Below, in pieces: positions 32,867 through 40,952 of a stretch of DNA of 64,000 nt. The notes beneath the pieces are model-generated. The model saw only the letters and a program-made list of their open reading frames with translations, was not told where the DNA came from and searched no databases. The position numbers and the translations under genes were made by a program. This stretch comes from Bradyrhizobium oligotrophicum S58 (GTDB taxonomy: Bacteria > Pseudomonadota > Alphaproteobacteria > Rhizobiales > Xanthobacteraceae). The stretch is from contig NC_020453.1 of NCBI RefSeq assembly GCF_000344805.1, forward strand, positions 2,666,001 to 2,730,000, read 5' to 3'. How positions within the stretch are numbered: position 1 is the stretch's first letter; each line of letters begins with the position of its first letter.

Positions 32867-35560
32867 ATGTCAACCTACCGCTTGCGCAATTTGTTGTTGC
32901 CACGCTCCATCGCCCTGGTCGGAGGAAGTCCGCGGCCGAACTCGGTCGGACGGGCTATTCTCGACAATATCGTCAAGGCGCGATTCGAGGGCAAGCTTGG
33001 TCTGGTCAATTCTCGCTATCCGGAGATATCCAACATCGCTGCCGTTGGAAGTCTCGCCGAGCTGCCATTCGTGCCGGAACTGGTAGTGATCACGACGCCT
33101 CCTCCTTCGATTCCAGATCTGATCGATCGGGCAGGCGCCCTTGGAACCGCCGGTGCCCTGATCATCACGTCCGGCCTCGGGCATGGGGCAGGGTCGCTTG
33201 CCGACCAGGCCGAAAAGGCGGCGCAAAAATACGGCATGCGTCTGATCGGACCGAACTGCCTGGGCATCATGATGCCAACCATCAAGCTCAATGCGAGCTT
33301 TTCGGCGCATATGCCATGTGCGGGCAGCTTGGCGCTCATTTCGCAGTCCGGGGCGATCGCTGCCGGGATGGTGGATTGGGCGGCCCAGCGCGGCGTCGGC
33401 TTCTCCGGGATCGTCTCGATCGGCGACCAGTTGGACGTCGATCTCGCAGATCTCCTGGATCATTTCGCGCTGGACGGCGGGACCCGTGCGATTCTGCTCT
33501 ACATCGAAGCCGTCAAGGACGCGCGAAAGTTCATGTCGGCGGCGCGCGCGGCGGCCAGGGTCAAGCCCGTCGTCGTGGTGAAGTCGGGCCGCGGTGCTGT
33601 CGGGGCAAAGGCCGCGGCGACGCACACGGGTGCGCTGGCCGGAGCAGATGCGGTTTACGAAGCGGCCTTTCGCCGTGCTGGCGTTCTGCGGGTGTCGGAT
33701 CTGCGTGAGCTGTTCGACTGCGCCGAGACGTTGGGGCGCGTGGAGTCGCCGACGGGCAAGAGGCTCGCCATTCTGACCAATGGGGGCGGGATTGGCGTCC
33801 TCGCCGTGGATCGCCTGGTCGAGCTCGGAGGAGTGCCGGCGACGCTCTCTCCAGCCGTTCACGACCAGCTCGACGCTGTGCTGCCGCCAACCTGGTCCGG
33901 CTCCAACCCAGTCGATATCGTCGGCGATGCAGATGCCGCACGCTATACGGCCTCGCTCGAGGCGTTGCTCAGCGACCAGGCCAATGACGCAATTCTCGTG
34001 ATGAATGTTCAGACCGCGATCGCATCCGCCAGCGACATTGCGACGGCCGTCACCCAGTTCGTCAGCGCCTACCGGAAGCAGCACCGACGCTGGGCCAAGC
34101 CGGTGTTGGCGGCATGGGTGGGCGCGGAGCAGCCCGTCATCGAAACGTTGAGTGGCGCCGGGATTCCCAACTATCCGACCGAGGACGACGCCGTTCGCGG
34201 CTTCATGCATCTGGTGCGACATCGAGAAGTCGTTGAGTCGCTTGCCGCAGTCCCGCCGGCCATGCCGAGCTCCTTTGCACCCAACCTCGAGTCGGCCCGC
34301 AAAATCGTCGGCGCAGCGCTTGCCGACGGGCGGACCTGGCTTGATCCGGTCGAAATCAGCCGATTGCTCGAGGCCTACGACATCGCGATGGTACCGACCT
34401 TCGCTGCATCTACGATCGACGAGGCGGTCGGCTATGCGAACCAGTTGTTTGCTCAGGGCGCAACCGTCGTGCTCAAGATTCTGTCGCGTGACATCGTCCA
34501 CAAGTCCGACGTCGGCGGTGTCGTTCTCAACCTGACGACGGCGGACGCAGTCCGTAACGCGGCGAACGAGATCATGGCCCGCGCAAAAGCCGTTCGGCCC
34601 GACGCACGGATTTCCGGAGTGATCGTGCAAGCCATGGTCGTGCGCGCCAAGGCACGCGAATTGATCATGGGCATTGCCGACGATCCGACGTTCGGGACCG
34701 TCGTCGTTTTTGGCCGTGGCGGCACCGCCGTCGAGATCATCAACGACAAGGCGCTCGGTCTGCCGCCGCTCGATCTGCATCTGGCGCGCAACCTCATCGA
34801 GCGCACGCGTGTCTCGCGATTGCTACGGGCTTATCGTGATGTGCCGGCGGTCAAGCCGGACGCGGTCGCAATGGTTCTGGTCAAGCTTGCGCAACTCGCA
34901 GCAGACGTTCCCGAGATTCGCGAGCTCGACATCAATCCCTTGCTTGCGGATGAGAGCGGTGTCTTGGCCGTCGATGCGCGCGTCGCCGTCGGCAAGGTCC
35001 CGCCGAAATTCAAGGGCTCCGGGCCGGCGAATTTTGCCGTTCGACCGTATCCGAGCCAGTGGGAGCGGCATCTCCAGGTCAAGGACGGCTGGCGCATCTT
35101 TGCGCGGCCGATCCGGCCCGAGGACGAGCCGATCATTCATGAGCTCCTCAAGCATGTCACTGCTGAAGACCTCCGCCTGCGATTCTTTGCACCAATGAAG
35201 GAGTTCACGCACGAGTTCATCGCGCGCCTGACGCAGCTCGACTATGCGCGTGCGATGGCTTTTGTCGCCATCGACGAAGCGACGAACGAACTGGTCGGCG
35301 TCGTGAGAATTCACTCCGATTCAATCTATGAGAGCGGAGAATACGCGATTCTGTTGCGGTCGGATCTCAAGGGAAGAGGTCTCGGCTGGGCCTTGATGCA
35401 ACTGATCATCGAATATGCCAAGGCCGAAGGGCTGAAGATGATCTCCGGCGATGTCCTGCAGGAAAATATCGTGATGCTGGAAATGTGCAGGAACCTCGGA
35501 TTCGAGGTCAAGACCGATCCGACCGAGCGCGATCTCTGCAATGTCAAGCTGAGGCTTTAG
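32867..35560 (+). CDS. Acyl-CoA ligase (NDP-forming)-like / GNAT fusion, PatZ-like protein acetyltransferase
   Basis: An 897-residue chain: CoA-binding domain (SIALVGGSPRPNSVGRAIL), ligase-CoA domains (GPNCLGIM, LISQSGAIAAG), ATP-grasp (VVLKILSRDIVHKSDVGGVVLN) and a C-terminal GNAT from about residue 730 (IFARPIRPEDEPIIHEL, SDLKGRGLGWALM). This is the layout of PatZ/Pka, which acetylates lysines of acetyl-CoA synthetase. H253 in THTGALAG aligns with the phosphohistidine of active NDP-forming ligases, so a true ligase activity is possible. ATG at 32867 follows CGGATG weakly. It is divergent from the dehydrogenase. Confidence 0.85.
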   Translation: MSTYRLRNLLLPRSIALVGGSPRPNSVGRAILDNIVKARFEGKLGLVNSRYPEISNIAAVGSLAELPFVPELVVITTPPPSIPDLIDRAGALGTAGALIITSGLGHGAGSLADQAEKAAQKYGMRLIGPNCLGIMMPTIKLNASFSAHMPCAGSLALISQSGAIAAGMVDWAAQRGVGFSGIVSIGDQLDVDLADLLDHFALDGGTRAILLYIEAVKDARKFMSAARAAARVKPVVVVKSGRGAVGAKAAATHTGALAGADAVYEAAFRRAGVLRVSDLRELFDCAETLGRVESPTGKRLAILTNGGGIGVLAVDRLVELGGVPATLSPAVHDQLDAVLPPTWSGSNPVDIVGDADAARYTASLEALLSDQANDAILVMNVQTAIASASDIATAVTQFVSAYRKQHRRWAKPVLAAWVGAEQPVIETLSGAGIPNYPTEDDAVRGFMHLVRHREVVESLAAVPPAMPSSFAPNLESARKIVGAALADGRTWLDPVEISRLLEAYDIAMVPTFAASTIDEAVGYANQLFAQGATVVLKILSRDIVHKSDVGGVVLNLTTADAVRNAANEIMARAKAVRPDARISGVIVQAMVVRAKARELIMGIADDPTFGTVVVFGRGGTAVEIINDKALGLPPLDLHLARNLIERTRVSRLLRAYRDVPAVKPDAVAMVLVKLAQLAADVPEIRELDINPLLADESGVLAVDARVAVGKVPPKFKGSGPANFAVRPYPSQWERHLQVKDGWRIFARPIRPEDEPIIHELLKHVTAEDLRLRFFAPMKEFTHEFIARLTQLDYARAMAFVAIDEATNELVGVVRIHSDSIYESGEYAILLRSDLKGRGLGWALMQLIIEYAKAEGLKMISGDVLQENIVMLEMCRNLGFEVKTDPTERDLCNVKLRL

Positions 35561-35592
35561 ATTCCGGTCTCACGATTCCGGCGAGATCATGA

Positions 35593-36096
35593 TCAAGTCG
35601 CAGGAGCATCGTTGGGCGGCGGATTCGCCGTCTCGCTTTCGGACGAGCCGTGCGAGCGGAGCGCTCTGATAATCATCGTCGCAATGGGAATGATCAGCAG
35701 CGGGATGAGGCTGTTGAGAGGATGGTTGACGACACTCGATATCCTCGACTGCAGGGATCGAGCTTCCAACTGTAACGCATCCATTGATGAGGAATGGATC
35801 TCGTTGGCCAGCTCGAGTTCACGGCCGGAGGGAGCGCGGGCCGCGATCATCAGCAGGATCGCCGCTATAACGAAATTGCAGGCGCCGAGCGCTGCGGCCG
35901 CCACCACCGCGGACGTGATCTGGACCAGCGCGAGATAAGCCGCCAGCTCGAGCATCAGCAGGCCAAACACGGCAATCAGCGCGGCGAAAGCGCGCAGGCC
36001 GAGCCCGACGAGCAGATGCCGTAGCCTGATGTCGGCGATGACCCGGTCGGTGCGCCAGAGGAGGCGTAAATGTTTAACGACATTCTCGGTATCCAC
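35593..36096 (-). CDS. Holin-X-like (DUF1469-type) membrane protein
   Basis: A 167-residue protein: amphipathic start, two adjacent membrane helices (LRAFAALIAVFGLLMLELAAY and ITSAVVAAAALGACNFVIAAILLMIAA), a helical linker and a further hydrophobic stretch (LIPLLIIPIATMII). The pattern fits the phage-holin-superfamily/YqjE-like family, which in chromosomes is not a lysis protein. The GTG start at 36096 directly abuts the stop of the upstream gene, so the pair is coupled. Confidence 0.65.
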   Translation of the reverse strand: MDTENVVKHLRLLWRTDRVIADIRLRHLLVGLGLRAFAALIAVFGLLMLELAAYLALVQITSAVVAAAALGACNFVIAAILLMIAARAPSGRELELANEIHSSSMDALQLEARSLQSRISSVVNHPLNSLIPLLIIPIATMIIRALRSHGSSESETANPPPNDAPAT

Positions 36097-36366
36097 TTAA
36101 GTTCTCCGCAGAAGGAGGCCGACGGCCATGCCAAGCGCAAACGCCGAAGCCGTCGCCATGAGCGGACGGGCCCTGATCAACCGCTCTACCTCAAAGTCGG
36201 CATCGTTGAGACCGGTGCCCAGAGCTTTGATGGCTGCAGCGACCGTCACGGCGATCGGTGGTGCGGTGGAGGCGCCGTGACGTGCGCCAGCGGTGCGCAA
36301 CAGCTGGCTAAGCTCGTGCGTGAGAGCGTCCAACTCATTTCTGAGTATCGTAGGGTCGATGGCCAT
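36097..36366 (-). CDS. DUF883/YqjD-like small membrane protein
   Basis: An 89-residue product: a long helix (LRNELDALTHELSQLLRTAG), then a C-terminal hydrophobic anchor (PLMATASAFALGMAVGLLLRR). This is the ElaB/YqjD layout; YqjD ties ribosomes to the membrane in stationary phase in E. coli. The ATG at 36366 replaces a spurious much longer frame. It is followed without gap by the holin-X-like gene, mirroring the yqjD-yqjE order of enterobacteria. FixK-type box centred 56 bases upstream. Confidence 0.65.
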   Translation of the reverse strand: MAIDPTILRNELDALTHELSQLLRTAGARHGASTAPPIAVTVAAAIKALGTGLNDADFEVERLIRARPLMATASAFALGMAVGLLLRRT

Positions 36367-36415
36367 GTTTTGTCCTGCCGTCCAATTCATTGTAGAACCG
36401 ACGGCGGTGCAAGGC

Positions 36416-36429
36416 TTGATTTCCCTCAA
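36416..36429. promoter_or_regulatory. FNR/FixK-type box (YqjD-like side)
   Basis: TTGATTTCCCTCAA, a TTGA-N6-TCAA palindrome, centred about 56 bases from the YqjD-like start on the minus strand. Confidence 0.65.
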
Positions 36430-36447
36430 CCGGTCGCATCTATGGAC

Positions 36448-36461
36448 TTGATGCATGTCAA
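36448..36461. promoter_or_regulatory. FNR/FixK-type box (mla side)
   Basis: TTGATGCATGTCAA, centred about 74 bases before the TTG at 36529 and 50 before the GTG at 36505. With transcription starting some 41 bases after the centre, the TTG start leaves a normal leader while the GTG leaves about 10 bases. Confidence 0.7.
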
Positions 36462-36528
36462 GCGAGGCAGATCGGCGGGATTTTAGGAACGGGTATGCCT
36501 CGGCGTGCCGAGTGAAGGAGACAGCGAA

Positions 36529-37665
36529 TTGCGTGTTCATCCAGGATTGACCGCAGAGGCGACGGACGAGGTGCTGGAGCTCCGTCCCAGTGGATCCTGG
36601 GTGTCGCTCAATGTGGCAGAGCTCGAGAGCTTGACCAGCTCCGCCGGCATCAAGGTAGGCAGTGCCAAGGCTGTCAAGCTGGATCTCGGCGCGGTCAACG
36701 AGATCGATACCGTGGGCGCTTGGTTGCTCGAGAAACTCAGTCGACGCGCTGCTGCCGACGGCCGACGTGTCGAGATGACCGGGGTCGCCGCGAATTACAT
36801 CGGACTGGTCGAGGAGGTTCGTCAGGTCAATCGACGCGAGATCGAGCCGGTGCCGAGGCAGAATCCGGTCGTTGCCAAGCTCACTGATCTCGGCCGCTCG
36901 ACATTGGGCGCGGCCCGGGACGTCACGGTGTTCCTTGACATGCTGGCTGCACTCTCGTTTGCGTTGCTGCGGGCGCTGCGGCGGCCGCGCTCGCTGCGCG
37001 TGACCTCGCTCGTCTATCAGATGTACAGGATCGGATGGCAGGCCATCCCGATCGTGGTCCTGATCACGTTCCTGATCGGTGCCATCATTGCCCAGCAGGG
37101 GATCTTCCATTTCCGACGCTTCGGTGCTGAATCCTATGTCGTCGACATGGTGGGAATCCTTGTCCTGCGCGAGCTCGGCGTCCTGATTGTCGCGATCATG
37201 GTCGCAGGGCGATCAGGAAGCGCCTACACCGCAGAAATCGGATCGATGAAGATGCGGGAGGAGATCGATGCCCTGGTGACGATGGGGCTCGACCCGGTCG
37301 AGGTCCTGATCCTGCCGCGGATCGTCGCGTTGGTCTTGACCTTGCCAATTCTGGCTTTCATAGGATCCATGGCTGCGCTCTATGGAGGAGGACTTGTCGC
37401 CCAGCTTTACGGCGGCATGGGGCCTGCGATCTTCATCGCGCGACTGCGTGAGGCGATCTCGGTCACGCATTTCGAAGTGGGAATGTTGAAGGCGCCTTTC
37501 ATGGCTTTGGTGATCGGCATCGTCGCCTGCAGCGAAGGCCTTCGGGTCAAAGGCAGCGCCGAATCATTGGGACAACAGACGACGACGTCTGTGGTGAAAT
37601 CCATCTTTCTGGTCATTGTGCTCGATGGTCTGTTCGCAGTGTTCTTTGCGTCCATTGGAATGTAG
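36529..37665 (+). CDS. mlaE: STAS-MlaE lipid ABC transporter permease
   Basis: A 378-residue permease of the Mla/MCE type, moving phospholipids between inner and outer membranes. An N-terminal STAS-like domain (VKLDLGAVNEIDTVGAWLLEKL), which is often the separate MlaB, is fused in front of the MlaE core (VDMVGILVLRELGVLIVAIMVAGRSGSAY, EIDALVTMGLDPVE). The TTG at 36529 is 8 bases from AAGGAG and fits the promoter distance; a GTG at 36505 would add 8 residues. It is first of three tight genes with mlaF and mlaD (2-base gaps). Confidence 0.87.
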   Translation: MRVHPGLTAEATDEVLELRPSGSWVSLNVAELESLTSSAGIKVGSAKAVKLDLGAVNEIDTVGAWLLEKLSRRAAADGRRVEMTGVAANYIGLVEEVRQVNRREIEPVPRQNPVVAKLTDLGRSTLGAARDVTVFLDMLAALSFALLRALRRPRSLRVTSLVYQMYRIGWQAIPIVVLITFLIGAIIAQQGIFHFRRFGAESYVVDMVGILVLRELGVLIVAIMVAGRSGSAYTAEIGSMKMREEIDALVTMGLDPVEVLILPRIVALVLTLPILAFIGSMAALYGGGLVAQLYGGMGPAIFIARLREAISVTHFEVGMLKAPFMALVIGIVACSEGLRVKGSAESLGQQTTTSVVKSIFLVIVLDGLFAVFFASIGM

Positions 37666-37667
37666 CG

Positions 37668-38447
37668 ATGGATGATTTCGGAGTGTCCAGCGCCATTCGC
37701 GTGACCAATCTCGTCGTAGGGTTCGGCCGCCAGGTCGTTCTGAACGAACTGTCCTTGGACGTTCGTCGCGGCGAGATTCTTGGGCTGGTCGGGGCGTCTG
37801 GCGGCGGAAAATCGGTCCTGATGCGGACCATCATCGGATTGATTCCACGGCGCAGCGGGACCATCGAGGTCATGGGGGTCCCTCTTGGCGGCGCAGAGGA
37901 GCGTGCCACGCAAGATGCGGCGACCCGCTGGGGCATCCTGTTCCAGCAGGGCGCGCTGTTTTCGTCTCTGACCGTCAAGCAGAACGTTCAGTTTCCACTG
38001 CGCGAAAATCTGCAGATGTCGCAGAACCTGATGGATGAGATCGCGATCGCGAAGCTCGAAATGGTCGGGCTTCGGGCCGAGGATGGCGACAAGTTTCCGG
38101 CCGAGCTGTCCGGCGGAATGACCAAGCGCGCTGCGCTGGCGCGCGCCCTTGCTCTCGATCCGGCGATCGTGTTTCTCGACGAGCCGACATCCGGCCTCGA
38201 TCCGATCTCCGCCGGAGATTTCGATGCCTTGATCAAGACGCTTCAGCAGACGCTGGGACTGACCGTGTTCATGGTGACGCATGATCTGGCCAGCCTGAAT
38301 ACGGTCTGCGATCGCGTCGCGGCCTTGGCCGACGGCAAGATCGTCGCGATCGGTCCGATGAGCGATCTGCTTCGATCAGAACATCCCTGGGTCAAGGCCT
38401 ACTTCCACGGCAAGCGATCCCAGATGCTGCAACCGAAAGAGAGTTAG
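37668..38447 (+). CDS. mlaF: MlaF-type ABC ATPase
   Basis: A 259-residue ATP-binding subunit. Walker A GASGGGKS, Q-loop FQQGALFSSLTV (the MlaF-type phrase), signature LSGGMTKRAALARAL, Walker B AIVFLDEPTSGLDP and H-loop VTHD are intact. It starts 2 bases after the permease stop and ends 2 bases before mlaD. It powers the lipid transporter. Confidence 0.93.
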   Translation: MDDFGVSSAIRVTNLVVGFGRQVVLNELSLDVRRGEILGLVGASGGGKSVLMRTIIGLIPRRSGTIEVMGVPLGGAEERATQDAATRWGILFQQGALFSSLTVKQNVQFPLRENLQMSQNLMDEIAIAKLEMVGLRAEDGDKFPAELSGGMTKRAALARALALDPAIVFLDEPTSGLDPISAGDFDALIKTLQQTLGLTVFMVTHDLASLNTVCDRVAALADGKIVAIGPMSDLLRSEHPWVKAYFHGKRSQMLQPKES

Positions 38448-38449
38448 AG

Positions 38450-39553
38450 ATGGAAACGCGTGCGCCATTCGCTGTCATCGGCGGCTTCGTGCTGGCGGCC
38501 ATCGTCGCGATCTTTGGTTTTGTGTACTGGCTCAACAACACGGGCGGGCTTGGGCCACGCACGACCTACCACGTGCAATTCGAAGGATCCGTACCGGGCT
38601 TGCTGGTCGGTGCTGCCGTTCTGTTCAACGGAATCCGGGTTGGCGAGGTCACCGATCTCGGCCTGGCGCCCGATAATCCGCGCCAGGTCAATGCAACGAT
38701 TTCCGTGGCCTCGACTACACCGGTGCGAGCAGACACCAAGGTGGGTCTGGAATTCCAAGGGCTGACGGGGGTGCCCGTGATCGCGCTGGAAGGCGGCTCG
38801 TCAACTGCCGCCTCGGGGCCGGTATCGACCTTGATCGCAGAGCAGGGGGCCGGACAGAGCATGACGCAGGCGGCACGTGACGCCTTGCGGCGCGTCGACG
38901 CGGTTCTCGCGGAAAACGCCGGGCCGCTGAAGGATACGATCGCCAATCTCAAGACGTTCTCGGACGGACTGGCGCGGAACGCCGGAAAGCTGGATGGAAT
39001 TGTCTCCGGCCTCGAGAAGATGACCGGCGGCGGCGCTCCGGCGCAGAAGGTGACCTATGATCTGACCGCGCCACGAGATCTGGGCCCCAGCAACAAGACC
39101 ATCCAGGGCCAGCTCGCTATCCCGGAGCCCACGGCCGTGGCAATGCTGCAGACCCAGCGCATATTGTTTTCGCCGGCCAAGGATTATCCTGGCTTCGGCG
39201 ATATCCTGTGGGCCGACAGCATCCCGAAGCTGGTGCAGGCCCGCCTGATCGACACGTTCGAGAACTATGACGTTGCGCATGCCCCGCTGCGGGCATCGGA
39301 TCTGGGCCAGCCCGACGCTCAGTTGCTGATCGACGTCCGCCGTTTCCGGATCAACACCGACCCGTCAACCGTGGTGGAGATCGGGCTGTCCGCTCGTCTC
39401 GTCGACAAGAGCGGCAAAGTCGTTGCGTCGCGGCTGTTTGACGAGAACCAGCCGCTTGGCAGGCTCGATCCTGCCGATGCAGTGGCCGCCTTCGACCAAG
39501 CCTTCGGCCGGGTCGCCAAGTCGATCCTGACGTGGACCGTCCAGGCGCTCTAG
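38450..39553 (+). CDS. mlaD: MlaD (MCE) fused to PqiC-like auxiliary domain
   Basis: A 367-residue periplasmic substrate-binding subunit. It has one N-terminal membrane helix (FAVIGGFVLAAIVAIFGFVYWL), an MCE domain (about 40-120; VQFEGSVPGLLVGAAVLFNGIRVGEV) and a helical linker. A C-terminal domain (about 195-367; ALLIDVRRFRI-like strand LLIDVRRFRINTD, VEIGLSARLVDKSG) matches the ABC-transport auxiliary/PqiC family, normally a separate outer-membrane lipoprotein. No lipobox is present, so here the domain is tethered to the inner membrane through MlaD. Confidence 0.82.
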   Translation: METRAPFAVIGGFVLAAIVAIFGFVYWLNNTGGLGPRTTYHVQFEGSVPGLLVGAAVLFNGIRVGEVTDLGLAPDNPRQVNATISVASTTPVRADTKVGLEFQGLTGVPVIALEGGSSTAASGPVSTLIAEQGAGQSMTQAARDALRRVDAVLAENAGPLKDTIANLKTFSDGLARNAGKLDGIVSGLEKMTGGGAPAQKVTYDLTAPRDLGPSNKTIQGQLAIPEPTAVAMLQTQRILFSPAKDYPGFGDILWADSIPKLVQARLIDTFENYDVAHAPLRASDLGQPDAQLLIDVRRFRINTDPSTVVEIGLSARLVDKSGKVVASRLFDENQPLGRLDPADAVAAFDQAFGRVAKSILTWTVQAL

Positions 39554-39573
39554 ACCCGAGAGAGCTGACCAGT

Positions 39574-39891
39574 CTATTCCAGACTCTTCAGATACGACAG
39601 CAGGTCGTTGATCTGCGGCGGTGCAAGCTCGAATTGTGGCATTGCCGGATGGCCGGTAACGATTCCTTCGGCAAGCGCCTCGCCCAAGGTTTCGATGGGA
39701 TAATGCAGGTGAAGCGTTCGAAACGGAGGCGCCGGTTTGAATGGACTTTCACCGGTCCGGCCGATGGCGTGGCATCGCGCGCAATGTGTCTTCGCGTAGA
39801 CTCGGCCCCGCTGTTCCGGCGTCGATGCGGCATATGAGGGGATGATCAACGGGAGGGTAAAAAGAAGCGCGCAGACAGCAGACCGGTGCAT
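39574..39891 (-). CDS. Small mono-haem cytochrome c
   Basis: A 105-residue exported cytochrome. It has a signal peptide (CALLFTLPLIIPSYA), haem site C37-A-R-C40-H41, and M84 in PAMPQF as likely axial ligand. It would carry electrons in the periplasm under low oxygen, as the FixK-type box 66 bases upstream implies. Convergent with mlaD; divergent from the FNR gene. Confidence 0.85.
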   Translation of the reverse strand: MHRSAVCALLFTLPLIIPSYAASTPEQRGRVYAKTHCARCHAIGRTGESPFKPAPPFRTLHLHYPIETLGEALAEGIVTGHPAMPQFELAPPQINDLLSYLKSLE

Positions 39892-39950
39892 GAATTATGT
39901 CCAGGGCACGGATATTTGCCGCCACGATACGGCCCGGATGCTTGGTTCAT

Positions 39951-39964
39951 TTGATTTGAGTCAA
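39951..39964. promoter_or_regulatory. FNR/FixK-type box between cytochrome c and FNR genes
   Basis: TTGATTTGAGTCAA, centred 66 bases before the cytochrome start (minus) and 72 before the FNR start (plus). One palindrome could serve both, giving autoregulation of the FNR protein. Confidence 0.75.
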
Positions 39965-40029
39965 TTGGAACTTCGAGCATGCGTTAGAATGCAGTTATCC
40001 TCCTTGCGCTTGGCCTAGCGGAGCCCGGT

Positions 40030-40743
40030 ATGAAGACGTCTCTGGTTGCAGTCGATTTTCACGGGGACGGCTGCGCCGATTGTGCAGTGCGAGGATTCAG
40101 CGTATGCGCATCGCTGGACCAGATTGAGATGCGCGAGTTCGAGCAGCTCAGCCGCCGCGTCAGTTTCGAGACCTGCGCGACTGTCTTCGCGCAAGAGGAT
40201 ACGTCGTCCTGCTTCTACAATCTGCTCGACGGGGTCATGAGGCTTTATAAGCTGCTGCCCGATGGTCGCAGACAGATCGTCGGATTTGTGCTGCCAGGCG
40301 ATTTCGTAGGTATGACGACCGAGCAGCGGCATGGGTTTTCGGCTGATGCGATCGGTCCCATCACGGTCTGTCAGTTCGCAAAGGTACCTTTTAGCCGCTT
40401 TGCCGAGGACAAGCCGAACCTTCTACGGCGGATGAACGAACTGGCCGTGCAAGAGCTAAATCACGCGCGGGATCACATGGTGCTCCTCGGACGGCGATCG
40501 GCCGAGGAAAAAGTGGCGACGTTCCTCGTGAGCTGGAGGGATCGGCTGGTCGAGCTTCGAGGGCCCTCCAACATTGTACCGCTACCCATGAGCCGGCAGG
40601 ACATTGCCGACTATCTCGGTCTGACCATCGAGACGGTCAGCCGGACGTTCACGAAGCTCGAGCGGGAAGGAATCATCGCCATACTTCCCGGAGGCGTTTC
40701 ACTGCGGGATTCGGCGCGTGCCGAAGCTTTGGCGGCGGCCTGA
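40030..40743 (+). CDS. FNR-type oxygen-sensing regulator (FnrN/AadR-like)
   Basis: A 237-residue Crp/Fnr regulator. Cysteines C15, C18 and C26 at the N terminus and C114 (ITVCQFAKVPF) match the spacing style of [4Fe-4S]-binding FNR proteins, so it probably senses oxygen directly, unlike FixK. The recognition helix TIETVSRTFTKLE has the E-x-x-S-R residues that read TTGAT half-sites. It is therefore the best local candidate to bind the palindromes of this window. In Rhodopseudomonas the comparable protein is AadR, in rhizobia FnrN; the exact orthologue cannot be fixed here. Confidence 0.87.
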   Translation: MKTSLVAVDFHGDGCADCAVRGFSVCASLDQIEMREFEQLSRRVSFETCATVFAQEDTSSCFYNLLDGVMRLYKLLPDGRRQIVGFVLPGDFVGMTTEQRHGFSADAIGPITVCQFAKVPFSRFAEDKPNLLRRMNELAVQELNHARDHMVLLGRRSAEEKVATFLVSWRDRLVELRGPSNIVPLPMSRQDIADYLGLTIETVSRTFTKLEREGIIAILPGGVSLRDSARAEALAAA

Positions 40744-40776
40744 CTATCCGCGAAAAGCGGTTGTCCTTGGTTTGCA

Positions 40777-40790
40777 TTGATCTGGGTCAA
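40777..40790. promoter_or_regulatory. FNR/FixK-type box upstream of small membrane protein
   Basis: TTGATCTGGGTCAA, centred 64 bases upstream of the 34-residue protein at 40848. The distance matches the other boxes. Confidence 0.7.
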
Positions 40791-40847
40791 AGACCGGCGC
40801 TTAGCCGTTAAGGAACAATGTCTCGAACTCAAAGAGGGGGGAGAGAC

Positions 40848-40952
40848 ATGCCGTTCGACGCCATGGTGGTGAGCTTTGCGATTGTAGGGGTTTTCGCCGC
40901 GTTCGCCGGAGTTCTACTTTGGGCTGATTCGCAAACCAGATCCCGGACCTGA
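40848..40952 (+). CDS. 34-residue single-span membrane protein
   Basis: An ATG behind GAGGGGGGAGAG opens a 34-codon frame, MPFDAMVVSFAIVGVFAAFA followed by GVLLWADSQTRSRT. It is one membrane helix with a charged tail. The very strong ribosome-binding site and the FixK-type box at the standard distance make it a likely low-oxygen microprotein, perhaps a respiratory-complex subunit; no family is recognised. Confidence 0.6.
   Translation: MPFDAMVVSFAIVGVFAAFAGVLLWADSQTRSRT

Noticed and set aside
32870..34780. A 636-codon minus-strand frame opposite the Pat-like gene
   Set aside because: It is a shadow frame; the plus strand carries CoA-ligase, ATP-grasp and GNAT motifs in order.
35593..36366. 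Second phage element because of the holin-like protein
   Set aside because: No other phage genes are adjacent; the pair fits chromosomal YqjD/YqjE-like proteins.
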